Source: UBA11222 sp030652895 | GTDB lineage: Bacteria; Pseudomonadota; Alphaproteobacteria; UBA11222 | Length of the DNA stretch: 34,269 nucleotides | Direction: 5' to 3' | Assembly: GCA_038318895.1 (NCBI GenBank) | Contig: JBBQCS010000027.1 | Span: 1-34,269 of the forward strand | Shown: piece by piece, positions 7,606 to 17,157 of the stretch | Position numbering within the stretch: position 1 is the stretch's first letter | How the letters are laid out: the number at the start of each line of letters is the position of its first letter | Notes under the pieces: model-generated | The model's input: only the letters and a program-made list of their open reading frames with translations | The model's database searches: none | What the model was told of the DNA's origin: nothing | Position numbers and translations under genes: made by a program

Positions 7606-8688
7606 TTATGCCCCGTCCCCCATGGCCGCCAGCCGTTCAGCCTGATCATGGGCAACCAGCGGATCGATCAGATCATCAAGGTCTTCGCCGGTAATCACGC
7701 GGTCCAGTTTGTACAGGGTCAGATTGATGCGATGATCGGTGACACGGCCCTGCGGAAAATTATAGGTGCGAATGCGTTCGGACCGGTCGCCGCTGCCTAT
7801 CTGGCCTTTGCGGTCCGCGGCGCGGGCCCTGTCCTGGTTCTGACGCTCCGTGTCGTACAGCTTGGCGCGTAACATCATCATCGCCTTGGCGCGATTTTTG
7901 TGCTGCGATTTTTCATCCTGACATTGCACGACGACACCGGACGGCACATGGGTAATGCGAATGGCGCTGTCGGTGGTGTTGACATGCTGCCCGCCTGCCC
8001 CTTGCGAGCGGTATGTGTCCACGCGCAAATCTTTTTCATCCACGTGAATATCAACTTCCTGCGCCTCCGGCAGAACAGCTACGGTTGCCGCTGACGTGTG
8101 AATACGCCCTTGCGCTTCGGTTTCGGGAACGCGCTGTACGCGGTGTACGCCGGATTCATATTTCAGCCTGGAAAAAACATTTTGCCCGCTCACCGATGCG
8201 ACGATTTCCTTGTATCCACCGGCCTCGCTTTCCGACTCGGAAAGAACCTCTACTTTCCAGCGGTGCGCGGCGGCATAGTTCTGATACATGCGAAACAGAT
8301 CACCGGCGAACAGCGCGGCCTCATCGCCACCGGTCCCTGCGCGCACTTCAAGTATTGCGTTTTTGCGGTCGGCTTCATCTTTGGGCGCGAGCAGGATCAG
8401 CAGTTTATTTTCCAGATCCTCCAGGCGCGCCTGCACTTCGCTGCGTTCCTCATGCGCTAGTTCACGCATTTCCGTATCTGTCGCGGGATCAGCGATCAGC
8501 GCTTCCAGTCCCGCCAGTTCAGCACGCGCGCCATTCCATGCCAGTACACCTTCAACCACCGGCGACAGTTCCGCATATTCACGCGATAGCGCCACAAAGG
8601 TTTCAGGCGGCAATTGCCCCGCCATGCGCGCCTCCAATTCCTGGTGGCGCGTCACGACTTCCTTGAGTTTCGTCTCGGGTATCAACAC
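7606..8688 (-). CDS. prfA: Peptide chain release factor 1
   Basis: RF1, 360 residues, recognises UAA and UAG and triggers peptidyl-tRNA hydrolysis on the ribosome. The codon-recognition tripeptide is PET (188-190, the RF1 PxT type, not the SPF of RF2), within RVPETEAQGRIHTS. The GGQ motif is at 232-234 (SQGAGGQHVNTTD), and its Gln is the PrmC target. The start codon is GTG at 8688; the next codon is TTG. AGG lies about 12 nt upstream. The gene follows ispG by 17 nt and is followed by prmC after 3 nt, so the three are probably one transcript. Confidence 0.97.
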   Translation of the reverse strand: MLIPETKLKEVVTRHQELEARMAGQLPPETFVALSREYAELSPVVEGVLAWNGARAELAGLEALIADPATDTEMRELAHEERSEVQARLEDLENKLLILLAPKDEADRKNAILEVRAGTGGDEAALFAGDLFRMYQNYAAAHRWKVEVLSESESEAGGYKEIVASVSGQNVFSRLKYESGVHRVQRVPETEAQGRIHTSAATVAVLPEAQEVDIHVDEKDLRVDTYRSQGAGGQHVNTTDSAIRITHVPSGVVVQCQDEKSQHKNRAKAMMMLRAKLYDTERQNQDRARAADRKGQIGSGDRSERIRTYNFPQGRVTDHRINLTLYKLDRVITGEDLDDLIDPLVAHDQAERLAAMGDGA

Positions 8689-8705
8689 TGTTCAAATTAC
8701 CTGGG

Positions 8706-9836
8706 TTAAGGCTGCGTCTGTATCGCGGCGGCTTTATCCTGCGCCACCTGCATGGTGGCTGCCTTCGCCTCAACCAGTTCGACAATATGATCGACCAGGC
8801 GCGCATTTTCCATCTTGTGGTCCGGCACCCCGGACACATAGACCATGCCCGACCCCGCACCGCCACCGGTAAAACCAATATCGGTCTCGCGCGCCTCGCC
8901 GGGGCCATTCACCACGCACCCCATGATCGACAACGTCACCGGCTGCGCAATATGCGCCAGCCGCTGTTCCAGCGCCGCCACGGTTTTGACCACGTCAAAG
9001 CCCTGGCGCGCACAGGACGGACACGCAATGATATTGACGCCGCGATGGCGCAGGCCCAGCGCCTTCAGCATCTCAAAGCCAACCTTGACCTCCTCGACCG
9101 GGTCCGCCGACAGTGACACGCGGATGGTGTCGCCAATCCCCGCCCATAACAACATACCCATGCCGATCGAGCTTTTGACCGAGCCGGTCATCAGCCCGCC
9201 TGCTTCGGTAATGCCCAGGTGCAACGGAAAATCCCCCGCCTCCGCCAACTTCTGATAGGCGGCGACAGCCAGAAACACGTCCGACGCCTTGACGCTGATT
9301 TTATATTCATGGAAATCATGTTCTTCCAGAATATTGGCATGATACAGCGCACTTTCCACCATTGCGTCGGGGCACGGTTCGCCATATTTCTCCAGCAGGC
9401 TGCGTTCTAACGATCCGGCATTGACGCCAATACGTATAGAGCAGCCATGATCGCGCGCGGCCTGGATAACATCGCGCACCCGATCGCGCGCGCCTATATT
9501 GCCGGGATTGATGCGCAGGCACGCCGCGCCGGCTTGCGCCGCCTCAATTGCCCGGCGGTAATGAAAATGAATGTCCGCGACAATCGGGACGGTGGATTCG
9601 CGCACAATGGTTTTAAGGGCGCGGGTCGCATCTTCATCCGGGCACGATACCCGCACAATGTCGGCCCCCGCCGTTTCCAGAGCTCGGATTTGCTCCAGCG
9701 TCGCCGCAACATCGCCGGTTATGGTGTTTGTCATCGACTGCACGGTAATGGGCGCATCACCCCCCACCGGCACCCGACCCACAAAAATCTGGCGCGATTT
9801 GCGGCGCTGAATGTCGCGATATGGCCGTAAACTCAT
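8706..9836 (-). CDS. ispG: 4-hydroxy-3-methylbut-2-enyl diphosphate synthase IspG (GcpE)
   Basis: Iron-sulfur enzyme of the MEP isoprenoid pathway that reductively converts ME-cPP to HMBPP, using flavodoxin or ferredoxin electrons. The protein has 376 residues. The N-terminal TIM-barrel half begins RPYRDIQRRKSRQIFVG and carries PITVQSMTNT. The C-terminal half supplies the [4Fe-4S] ligands Cys272 and Cys275 (ACPSCARQG) and Cys307 (IMGCVVNGPGEA), with Glu314 as the fourth ligand expected for the family. All ligands are present, and the length is that of the short bacterial form. It lies between the RodZ-like gene (79-nt gap) and prfA (17-nt gap). Confidence 0.96.
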   Translation of the reverse strand: MSLRPYRDIQRRKSRQIFVGRVPVGGDAPITVQSMTNTITGDVAATLEQIRALETAGADIVRVSCPDEDATRALKTIVRESTVPIVADIHFHYRRAIEAAQAGAACLRINPGNIGARDRVRDVIQAARDHGCSIRIGVNAGSLERSLLEKYGEPCPDAMVESALYHANILEEHDFHEYKISVKASDVFLAVAAYQKLAEAGDFPLHLGITEAGGLMTGSVKSSIGMGMLLWAGIGDTIRVSLSADPVEEVKVGFEMLKALGLRHRGVNIIACPSCARQGFDVVKTVAALEQRLAHIAQPVTLSIMGCVVNGPGEARETDIGFTGGGAGSGMVYVSGVPDHKMENARLVDHIVELVEAKAATMQVAQDKAAAIQTQP

Positions 9837-9915
9837 ATTCTGGTCAGACTTTCGAGTTGATATGGGTATCGCCTATATAACAATCCCGGCAGGGCAACGC
9901 TAGAGACAGCAGCGA

Positions 9916-11052
9916 TTACCCGCCAAACTTGGCGTGGAGTCCAGAGGCGTCAAGCGGCACATTGCGAATAACAGCCCCGGATTTTCCCAGAGGCCGTAAA
10001 GCCGCTCCGTCCACAAACACGGTCAGCGCGCCGGCATTGCCGACCATCACCTTCAATCCTGTCTGGTCCGCTGGCGGGATAAATTGCTCGCCCGCCCGCA
10101 TTACCCAGGATTTCATGACTGCTCCGCTGGCATATGACACCTGCATCCAGGTGTCCGCAGACGCCCTGAATACAACGCGCGCGCCGGCTGGTGCGTCTGG
10201 CTGGGCTGGTTCGACAGAGTCAACGGCCGCAGGTTCGGTCCGAAATAGTAGTGATGATCCCAGAACGATTGCGTCTCCACGCATATCCAGGAGATTGATA
10301 GGGGCCACGTCAACCCCCGTGGCAAATTCGGGTGTGCCAATTTCTTCAGCAAGAATCGCGTCCCCCCCGCTCCACGCTTGATTTTCCGTCTCTTGCGGGT
10401 TGACTTCCGCGTGCGGCGGGGCGGCGGACGGAATCTGCCCGACCAGTTCCTCTACGGATGGGATTTCCGGTGCATGCGACGCTACTTCTCCTTCGGTTTC
10501 CGGTTCTTCCGTCCTCTGCCCGGGAATCGCTTCGGGCGTCATGGCTGTTGCGGGCCCTCCGGATAGCTCCGCGTCGGCGCCGGGCGCCGGTGGCGTAAAG
10601 TGCTGATCACTCTGAAATTCAGGTAGTTGCCCGGTCACATCGGGCGCCACGCCCGTTTCGATTCCCAAATTCAAATACCAAAAGCCAAGCACTACAACCG
10701 CCAGGAACATTGCAAGCAACAGCAAATTACGGCTTGGCCTGGGCGAATCGTGTGGCGCAGAAGGAATAGGCAACGCGTCAGGTATTATCTCGGGTGAGAA
10801 TTCAAGCTTGACGCGACGGACCATCTCGTCGGCGTCAAGCTGCAGATAACCCGCATAAGAGCGCACAAATCCATACACATAAACCGCGTCAGGCAATTCC
10901 GTATAGCGGCCGTTTTCTAGCGCTTCCAGATGATAAACACTAATACGCAGCGCCTGGGTCACATCCGTGATCTGTTTGCCCATGGCTTCACGGGCCGCCC
11001 GTAGATCACGGCCAACGCCTTTCAACTCCTGTCCATCTTCAGCTTCATCCAT
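9916..11052 (-). CDS. RodZ-like HTH / DUF4115 membrane protein
   Basis: Bitopic membrane protein of 378 residues with RodZ architecture. A cytoplasmic HTH_25 domain lies at about 11-82 (GRDLRAAREAMGKQITDVTQALRI is its start). One transmembrane helix follows at about 110-128 (LLLLAMFLAVVVLGFWYL). A long acidic Pro/Glu/Ala-rich linker leads to a periplasmic DUF4115 domain at about 290-365 (SADTWMQVSYASG, VMVGNAGALTVFVDG). RodZ links MreB filaments to the elongasome and sets rod shape. In Alphaproteobacteria this gene commonly precedes ispG, as here. GAGG lies 7 nt upstream of the ATG. Whether it really binds MreB cannot be told from sequence, so I give no symbol. Confidence 0.85.
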   Translation of the reverse strand: MDEAEDGQELKGVGRDLRAAREAMGKQITDVTQALRISVYHLEALENGRYTELPDAVYVYGFVRSYAGYLQLDADEMVRRVKLEFSPEIIPDALPIPSAPHDSPRPSRNLLLLAMFLAVVVLGFWYLNLGIETGVAPDVTGQLPEFQSDQHFTPPAPGADAELSGGPATAMTPEAIPGQRTEEPETEGEVASHAPEIPSVEELVGQIPSAAPPHAEVNPQETENQAWSGGDAILAEEIGTPEFATGVDVAPINLLDMRGDAIVLGSSLLFRTEPAAVDSVEPAQPDAPAGARVVFRASADTWMQVSYASGAVMKSWVMRAGEQFIPPADQTGLKVMVGNAGALTVFVDGAALRPLGKSGAVIRNVPLDASGLHAKFGG

Positions 11053-11218
11053 CTCCCGGCCTCTTGGACAGCAATCGGATCAATGGCCCACCCGTGAGCC
11101 AACTGACCGATAAATCAAAGCCTCGCTAACAATTTCAGGCGCGACACAGTCTCCGGCTTTTCCATATAGACTAAACCGGCATGAAAGCCGATCAAATGCG
11201 ACGATAATTAGTATCGCG

Positions 11219-13510
11219 TTAATATGGAATATTATTTCGTGTGGCGAAGTCCGTAAGTAATGCTCGCACATCGTGCCTGTTCGCCGCTAGCGCTTCGTCC
11301 ATCAGACCAGCCACCTCGGCGGCGGGCAAATTCATCACCATCAATTTCACCGGGCCGATCGACATTGGTGACATCGAAAACGCGCGATATCCCAGTCCGA
11401 TCAACGCCATCGCTTCCAGCGGCCGGGACGCCAGCTCGCCGCACAACCCGACCGGAACCCCCTGCGCATCACATTGCCGCACAATATGCTGCATAAGCTG
11501 TAGCGATGGCGCCCCCAACGGATCATAGCGGCCAGCAAATTTTGGGTTTTCACGGTCATAGGCATAGAAAAATTGCAGCAGATCGTTGGACCCTATCGAA
11601 ATGAAATCCACCAGCGGCAAGAGATGGGGCAACTGCCAGACCAGGGACGGCACTTCCACCATCGTGCCAATACGCAAACAGGCCGGTGGCGTTTGTCCCA
11701 GACGCCGCTGCCGCTCCAGTTCCTGATCGACCAGCGCGCGTGCCTGCTTGAATTCTCCAATCTCGCTGATCATCGGAAACATCAAATTCAGCGCCCGCCC
11801 TGCCGCCGCCGCGAGCAAAGCCCGCACCTGATATTTCAAAAGACTTGGCCGCTCCATGGCCAGGCGTGTGCCACGCCAGCCCAGCGCCGGATTTTCTTCA
11901 CCGCGCTGCCGCAAATACGGCAAGGTTTTGTCGGCACCCACATCCAGGGTGCGAAAAATCACCCGGCGGTCACCCGCCACATCAAGCACCCGGCCATACA
12001 GATCACGCTGTACTTCAAAACGCGGAAACAGCGCCGAGATGAGGAACTGCAATTCGGTGCGAAACAACCCTATGCCGTCGGCCCCAGTATCATCCAGATG
12101 CGGCAGATCAACGATCAGCCCCGCATTAATGTCCAGTCGTATCGGCACACCATCTTTCGTCACCGCGGGTATCCCGCGCAAGGCGTCGAACTGCGCCTGT
12201 TTGCGCGCGCGCACCTCCATGCGCTCCGTGTAGGCGGCAATCACATCCTCGGTCGGGCGCACATATACAGCGCCCAGTTCCCCATCGAGTATAATATTGT
12301 CGCCCGGTTCAACCCAGTCCAGAATGTCCGCCGCGCCACCCACCATGGGAATTTCCAGCGCACGGGCGACGATTGCCACATGTGACGTGTCTGTGCCTTC
12401 CTCAACCACCACGCCTACAAGTTTGCTGCGGTCATAATCCAGCAACGCCGTTGGGCCCAGACTATGCGCGACGACAATCGTGTTGTCTGGCAACTGCACC
12501 GAACCGGGGGCGCGGGTCTGTCCGGTCAGATGCCGCAACAGCCGGTTGGAAAGATCGTCCAGATCCTGCAGGCGTTCCCGCAGATAAGAATCGCTCACGC
12601 GCTGCATACGGGCGCGGTTTTCCATCTGTACACGCTCGGCGGCGGCGGCGGCGGTCAGGCCGGATTCCACCGCTTCATGCAACCGTTCAGTCCAGCCGTG
12701 ATCCCTGGCGAACATCTGATAGGCTTCCAGCACATCGCGATGTTCGCCCGCCCGTGCAATTTTATCACTGGACAGCATCACATCCAGCTCTTTTAACAAG
12801 GCCTGTAACCCTGCATCCAGCGCCGCGCGTTCCGCCTTGACATCCGCCGCAATGAAATGGGTGATAGCCACACGCGGTTCATGCAGCACCACATTGCCAA
12901 ACGCGATGCCTTCCGCCATACCGCGGCCGTGAAAACGGTGGCTGCGGGCTTCCGCCAGTACAGCGCCAATGCCGGGTGGTGTCCCTTGTTGCGCATCATA
13001 CCGCGCATCCGGTGGCGCTTCCGACGCCACCGCCTCCGCCAAAATCATGGCGACGGTCTGCATACTTTCGATTTCTTCTTCTTCATAATGCCGCATGGTG
13101 CGGTTTTGCACCACCAGCACGCCAATCACGCGGCCGCCGCGCAGCATCGGCACGCCCATCAGCGATTTGAAAATTTCTTCACCAGTTTCCGGGCGGTAGG
13201 CAAACTGCGGATGCGCCTGCGCATCGGGCAGCGAAACATAGTCGGCATTTTTTGCAATCAGACCGACAAGGCCTTCGCCGATCCTCAGATGGGTATTATG
13301 CACCGCTTCGGGATTAAGGCCTTCGGTGGCGAACAGTTCCAGCAGATTATTGGCGCGCAGCAAATACAGCGAACACACCTCCGCCACCATATTGGCGGCA
13401 ATGGCGCGTACGACCATGTCTAGCCTGGTCTGCGTGTCCTTCGGCTCCGCCATGATTTCGCGCAGACGCCGGAGCAGCACACGCGGACCACCTGGTGAGC
13501 CCACTGGCAC
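11219..13510 (-). CDS. ptsP: Phosphoenolpyruvate-protein phosphotransferase PtsP (EI-Ntr)
   Basis: First enzyme of the nitrogen phosphotransferase system. It autophosphorylates from PEP and passes phosphate to NPr and then EIIA-Ntr, a regulatory rather than sugar-transporting chain. The protein has 763 residues. An N-terminal GAF domain (about 25-165), a sensor for glutamine/2-oxoglutarate in this family, precedes the EI core. The phosphorylated His is His377 in GTDTSHVAIVARAL. The C-terminal PEP-binding barrel carries GIGLFRTELQF and the signature ISIGSNDLLQFFYAYDR. The start is GTG at 13510 with AGGGA about 9 nt upstream; GGPRVLLRRLREIM near the N terminus matches relatives. ptsH/ptsN partners are not in this window. 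Confidence 0.95.
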   Translation of the reverse strand: MPVGSPGGPRVLLRRLREIMAEPKDTQTRLDMVVRAIAANMVAEVCSLYLLRANNLLELFATEGLNPEAVHNTHLRIGEGLVGLIAKNADYVSLPDAQAHPQFAYRPETGEEIFKSLMGVPMLRGGRVIGVLVVQNRTMRHYEEEEIESMQTVAMILAEAVASEAPPDARYDAQQGTPPGIGAVLAEARSHRFHGRGMAEGIAFGNVVLHEPRVAITHFIAADVKAERAALDAGLQALLKELDVMLSSDKIARAGEHRDVLEAYQMFARDHGWTERLHEAVESGLTAAAAAERVQMENRARMQRVSDSYLRERLQDLDDLSNRLLRHLTGQTRAPGSVQLPDNTIVVAHSLGPTALLDYDRSKLVGVVVEEGTDTSHVAIVARALEIPMVGGAADILDWVEPGDNIILDGELGAVYVRPTEDVIAAYTERMEVRARKQAQFDALRGIPAVTKDGVPIRLDINAGLIVDLPHLDDTGADGIGLFRTELQFLISALFPRFEVQRDLYGRVLDVAGDRRVIFRTLDVGADKTLPYLRQRGEENPALGWRGTRLAMERPSLLKYQVRALLAAAAGRALNLMFPMISEIGEFKQARALVDQELERQRRLGQTPPACLRIGTMVEVPSLVWQLPHLLPLVDFISIGSNDLLQFFYAYDRENPKFAGRYDPLGAPSLQLMQHIVRQCDAQGVPVGLCGELASRPLEAMALIGLGYRAFSMSPMSIGPVKLMVMNLPAAEVAGLMDEALAANRHDVRALLTDFATRNNIPY

Positions 13511-13572
13511 TAGCCGGTTTCCCTTTGCATTGCTTTTTTAACTATACCGAGCATAAAACGTGCCACCCCTGC

Positions 13573-14793
13573 CTAATCCGCATCGAGCCCAAAAGCCGTA
13601 TGCAGCGCGCGCACCGCAAGCTCAGTATAGTCTGCCGAAATCAGAACGCTGATTTTAATCTCGGACGTGGAAATCACCTGAATATTGATGCTCTTTTCGG
13701 CCAGTGCGCTGAACATGCGCGTGGCGACGCCCGCATGGCTGCGCATACCAACGCCGATTACCGATACTTTCACCACATTGGCGTCACTTAGCAATTGACG
13801 GTAATCAAGTTGCGTCTTCAAGCCGCCGATCACCTCCACCGCCCGGTCCAGATCGGCGCGGCCCACTGTAAAGGTCATGTCGGTGGACGAGCCGTCTTCC
13901 GAGACGTTCTGCACGATCATATCAACATTGACGTTCGCATCGGCAAGTGGCCCGAAAATACTGGCCGCCACGCCGGGTTTATCGGCAACGCGCAGCAGGG
14001 TGATTTTCGCCTCGTCCTTGGAATAGGCTATACCGCTGACGACTTCCTGTTCCACGATCTCTCCTTCATCAATTACCAGCGTGCCAGGCCTGTCTTCGAA
14101 ACTGGACAGCACCTGCACCCGGACATTATGCACCATGGCCAATTCGACCGAGCGGGTCTGCAATACCTTGGCCCCGAGCGACGCCATTTCCAGCATTTCC
14201 TCATAGGTGATCTTATCCAGCTTGCGGGCCTTGGCAACGATACGCGGATCGGTAGTGTAGACCCCATCCACATCAGTAAAAATATCGCAGCGATCCGCCC
14301 GGATGGCAGCCGCCAGCGCTACCGCGCTGGTGTCCGAACCACCGCGGCCCAGGGTCGCAACCCGCGCGCCGGGACCAACACCCTGAAAACCCGCAACCAC
14401 AGCCACTTCGTTTTGCGCGAACCCTTCTTCCAAAACGCCGGCGTCAATATCTAGAATGCGCGCCGAGCCGTGGGCGCCGGACGTGGCGATGGGAATCTGC
14501 CAACCCATCCAGGACCGCGCCGTCACGCCGATTTCCTGCAGCGCCAGCGCCAAAAGCCCCGCCGTCACCTGTTCGCCGGTAGCCACCACCACGTCATATT
14601 CGCGTTTGTCCGGCATCCGGGCTGCCTGACTGGTCCATTCCACCAGTTGATTGGTGGTTCCCGACATGGCCGACACCACCACCGCCACCTGATGACCGGC
14701 GTCCACCTCGCGTTTCACGCGCAGCGCCACATGGGCGATACGGTCCAGGTCCGCCACCGAGGTGCCACCAAATTTCATGACCAGACGGGCCAT
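13573..14793 (-). CDS. lysC: Aspartate kinase
   Basis: Catalyses ATP-dependent phosphorylation of aspartate, the first step to lysine, threonine, methionine and diaminopimelate. The amino-acid kinase domain begins with the usual LVMKFGGTS (4-12) and includes GRGGSDTSAVALAAA and the FTDVDGVYTTDPR region. Two C-terminal ACT domains (about 265-400, with DKPGVAASIFGPLAD and GVGMRSHAGVATRMFSAL) are the allosteric feedback sites. I start at 14793 (MARLVMKFGG), giving 406 residues as in relatives. An ATG 12 nt further upstream (14805) is in frame but directly abuts AGGA, which is too close. It lies between ptsP (62-nt gap) and divergent ubiG. Confidence 0.96.
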   Translation of the reverse strand: MARLVMKFGGTSVADLDRIAHVALRVKREVDAGHQVAVVVSAMSGTTNQLVEWTSQAARMPDKREYDVVVATGEQVTAGLLALALQEIGVTARSWMGWQIPIATSGAHGSARILDIDAGVLEEGFAQNEVAVVAGFQGVGPGARVATLGRGGSDTSAVALAAAIRADRCDIFTDVDGVYTTDPRIVAKARKLDKITYEEMLEMASLGAKVLQTRSVELAMVHNVRVQVLSSFEDRPGTLVIDEGEIVEQEVVSGIAYSKDEAKITLLRVADKPGVAASIFGPLADANVNVDMIVQNVSEDGSSTDMTFTVGRADLDRAVEVIGGLKTQLDYRQLLSDANVVKVSVIGVGMRSHAGVATRMFSALAEKSINIQVISTSEIKISVLISADYTELAVRALHTAFGLDAD

Positions 14794-14920
14794 TTTAACA
14801 ACCATTCCTGCAGGATAAGGATACGCCACCCCTTGCGGAGCGGCCACAAGCTATCCATACTGAAATGCCTCGCGCGGTGCAAGGCGCACAGCCCCTCATA
14901 TTTACTTCCGATCGTCATAA

Positions 14921-15661
14921 ATGACCCACAGCCCCAGCATCGACCCCGCCGAAGTGGCGCGTTTTTCCGCCCAGGCGGCGCATTGGTGGGACCCCAACGG
15001 CCCGTTTCGCCCCCTGCACAAGTTCAATCCGGCCCGGCTTGGCTATATTCGCGATCAGATCTGCACATATTTTAGGCAGGATCCGCATGGCCCTACACCC
15101 CTGAATGGCCTACGCCTGCTGGATATTGGCTGCGGCGGCGGCCTGGTGTGTGAACCCATGGCCCGGCTGGGCGCAACGATCGTGGGGGCTGATGCATCTT
15201 ATGAAAATATCGGCGCCGCCGGCGCCCATGCCAGGCAACAGGGCCTGAGGATCGATTACCGCCACACCAGCGCCGAGGCGCTGGCCGAAGCGGGTGAGCA
15301 GTTTGATATCGTGCTTAATCTGGAAGTGATCGAACATGTGGCGGACCGCAGCGCCTTCCTTGCCGCCTGCGCGCAATTGCTGAAACCCGGTGGCCTCATG
15401 ATACTGGCCACCCTGAACCGTACCCTGAAGGCGTATGGTCTTGCGGTAGTGGGCGCGGAATATGTACTGGGCTGGCTGCCGCGCGGCACCCATGACTGGA
15501 ATAAATTCATCACGCCGGAGGAGTTGTCCGCGCTGCTGGCGGCACAGGGCCTGAACGTAACCGCACGCACCGGCGTCAGCTATCAGATCCTCACCGGCCA
15601 TTGGGCTCTCAGCCCCGATCTGGACGTGAACTACATGCTGTGTGCCGTGAAACCGGGTTAG
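14921..15661 (+). CDS. ubiG: Ubiquinone biosynthesis O-methyltransferase UbiG
   Basis: SAM-dependent O-methyltransferase of 246 residues acting twice in ubiquinone synthesis, on the polyprenyl catechol and on demethylubiquinone. The N terminus DPAEVARFSAQAAHWWDPNG and LHKFNPARLGYIRDQI are diagnostic of UbiG. SAM motif I is LDIGCGGG (67-74). NLEVIEHVAD, KPGGLMILATLNRT and LPRGTHDWNKFITPEEL complete the signature. It is divergent from lysC with 127 nt between the starts, a common alphaproteobacterial arrangement. The ribosome-binding site is weak. It is the last clearly core gene before the accessory segment. Confidence 0.96.
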   Translation: MTHSPSIDPAEVARFSAQAAHWWDPNGPFRPLHKFNPARLGYIRDQICTYFRQDPHGPTPLNGLRLLDIGCGGGLVCEPMARLGATIVGADASYENIGAAGAHARQQGLRIDYRHTSAEALAEAGEQFDIVLNLEVIEHVADRSAFLAACAQLLKPGGLMILATLNRTLKAYGLAVVGAEYVLGWLPRGTHDWNKFITPEELSALLAAQGLNVTARTGVSYQILTGHWALSPDLDVNYMLCAVKPG

Positions 15662-15672
15662 CTTCCACCCGG
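15653..15672 (+). terminator. Hairpin at the end of ubiG
   Basis: CCGGGT (15653-15658) and ACCCGG (15667-15672) form a perfect 6-bp stem with an 8-nt loop spanning the ubiG stop codon. It is followed by CTTTCG rather than a true T-run. It could be a weak intrinsic terminator for ubiG; termination is not certain. Confidence 0.33.
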
Positions 15673-15710
15673 CTTTCGCTGACAATCGTCAATTTTGAAC
15701 GAGGATAGAC

Positions 15711-15806
15711 CGTTCAAACGAACTCAAACACGAAGCCATACGGTTGATTGAGGCCAGTGACAACACGGCCCAGGACCTGGCGCGTAAGCTTGGGATGTCA
15801 GATCAA
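15711..15806 (+). pseudogene. Decayed transposase fragment (IS3-type OrfA helix-turn-helix)
   Basis: An open stretch without a start codon or ribosome-binding site encodes HEAIRLIEASDNTAQDLAR (from 15729), then KLGMSD. This resembles the N-terminal HTH of IS3-family OrfA transposases (pattern ...REAVRLVEESG.T..EVARELG.S). Similarity stops after GMSDQ; the frame runs on to a stop at 15870 without recognisable sequence, and no OrfB follows. No terminal inverted repeats were identified. It lies at the left edge of the accessory segment that begins after ubiG, fitting past insertion there. The match is by eye on about 30 residues, so another HTH family is possible. Confidence 0.4.
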
Positions 15807-15930
15807 GTCAGAACCAGTATACCTTATTCGAGTAAAACGAATTTCGTATCCGGGTTAACATGTTGCAACTAGGATCCGGGGTTTTGCTGCATGCAATCGT
15901 GTGTGCGCTATCATCTGCGGGAGAACATCA

Positions 15931-16908
15931 ATGTCGAAATTGGGCGTTTTGTTGCCGACACGGCAAGGACCGCAACATGCGCATGTTACGGCCAGGCAAA
16001 CCGTACAACAGGCGGTGCGGGCCGAAGCGCTAGGGTTCGATTCCATATGGGTCGGCGAATCCGTGCTCGCCCGCCCACGCTTTGATCCGATCACCATGTT
16101 GAGCGCGCTCGCGGTGCAAACCAGCCGCGTCGGCATCGGTACTGCGATCCTGATGGGTGCGCTGCATCCCCCGGTGTTGCTGGCCCAGCGATTGGCGACA
16201 CTGGATTGCCTGTCCGGGGGACGGTTGACAATCGGCATCGGGCTTGGCGCGGACACGCCGGGCGCGCGCCGGGAATATGAAACCGCAGGCGTGCCGTATG
16301 GGGAGCGGCTCGGGCGAACCCTCGAAACGGTACGCGCATGCCGGACGTTGTGGAGTGCCGATCCGGCGGCGATGGAGGACAGCGCACCAGGCCGGCAGAC
16401 GAAATATTGGGATTTGCGCGGGGTCGAGCTGTATCCAAAACCATTTCAGCCGGGTGGGCCGAAATTCTGGTCAAGCGCCAGCCCGTTTGTGGAGAAGGCC
16501 CTGGCGCGCGTGCCGCGTGTTTATGACGGATGGATTCCGAACCCGCCCTCCGCCGAGATGTTCCGCAAAGGCTGGGACGTGATTGCAAGCCAGCCGGGCA
16601 GCGCTAGCACCCCGGCCGCGCTGACGCGGGCGGCCTATCTCAGCCTGTGTTCGGATGACAGCGCCGAGCGGGCAAACATGCTGCTCGACCGGTTTTGCAG
16701 GGACTATTACGGGTATTCCCTCACCGATGCGCAAAAGTACCAGGCGTTCTTTGCGGGTACACACCGGCAATGCATAGATTGGCTGCAGGGCTATGTGGAT
16801 GCAGGAGCGGAGCATATTGTGCTGCGCGTTCCGGACACGGATTTCGACTCCCATCTTACGCAGATCGCGGAGAAAATCGTTCCGCAACTGACGCGACACA
16901 ATGGGTGA
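15931..16908 (+). CDS. LLM-class flavin/F420-dependent oxidoreductase
   Basis: Second luciferase-like monooxygenase of the window, about 325 residues and not closely similar to the one at 1637. Seen features are the N-terminal strand LGVLLPTRQG, ALGFDSIWVGES, and the core LAQRLATLDCLSGGRLTIGIGLG, the typical LLM strand-helix block. The C-terminal region has TRAAYLSLCSDD and DAGAEHIVLRV. The start is ATG at 15931, with GGGAGAA about 8 nt upstream; the frame also contains a GTG at 15901. The family uses reduced FMN or F420 to oxidise small molecules; cofactor and substrate cannot be told here. It stands alone between the transposase remnant and the STAS operon, 249 nt downstream. Confidence 0.8.
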   Translation: MSKLGVLLPTRQGPQHAHVTARQTVQQAVRAEALGFDSIWVGESVLARPRFDPITMLSALAVQTSRVGIGTAILMGALHPPVLLAQRLATLDCLSGGRLTIGIGLGADTPGARREYETAGVPYGERLGRTLETVRACRTLWSADPAAMEDSAPGRQTKYWDLRGVELYPKPFQPGGPKFWSSASPFVEKALARVPRVYDGWIPNPPSAEMFRKGWDVIASQPGSASTPAALTRAAYLSLCSDDSAERANMLLDRFCRDYYGYSLTDAQKYQAFFAGTHRQCIDWLQGYVDAGAEHIVLRVPDTDFDSHLTQIAEKIVPQLTRHNG

Positions 16909-17157
16909 ACCCAGGAAAAGTGAGGTGAAGTAACCCTTTTATTCGACGTAAGTGGGCACCGCGCTGAAAAAACGGGACGGGCTGAATCAGTTGATCGATT
17001 GCCCGGCCCCAGAGGCAACTGTCGGCGGCATTCCTCTAAACCTCTGGCGCGCATTGTCAGAGAAACGCGGGCACGTTTGCTTGTCAATGGCACTTAAGGT
17101 ATCTTCGATGCAGAGGGCCGGGCTTAGTGTGCCTGCTGGTAACTTATGGAGTGTAAT

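Noticed and set aside
11053..11218. AT-rich gap between ptsP and the RodZ-like gene, with a possible hairpin near 11200
   Set aside because: The arms near GCGACGATA / TATCGC need bulges and no T-run follows, so I do not call a terminator. The gap probably holds the RodZ-like gene's promoter.
17081..17109. TTGTCA box as a -35 for the STAS operon
   Set aside because: The hexamer 17 nt downstream (TTCGAT) matches the -10 consensus poorly, so I do not call a promoter.
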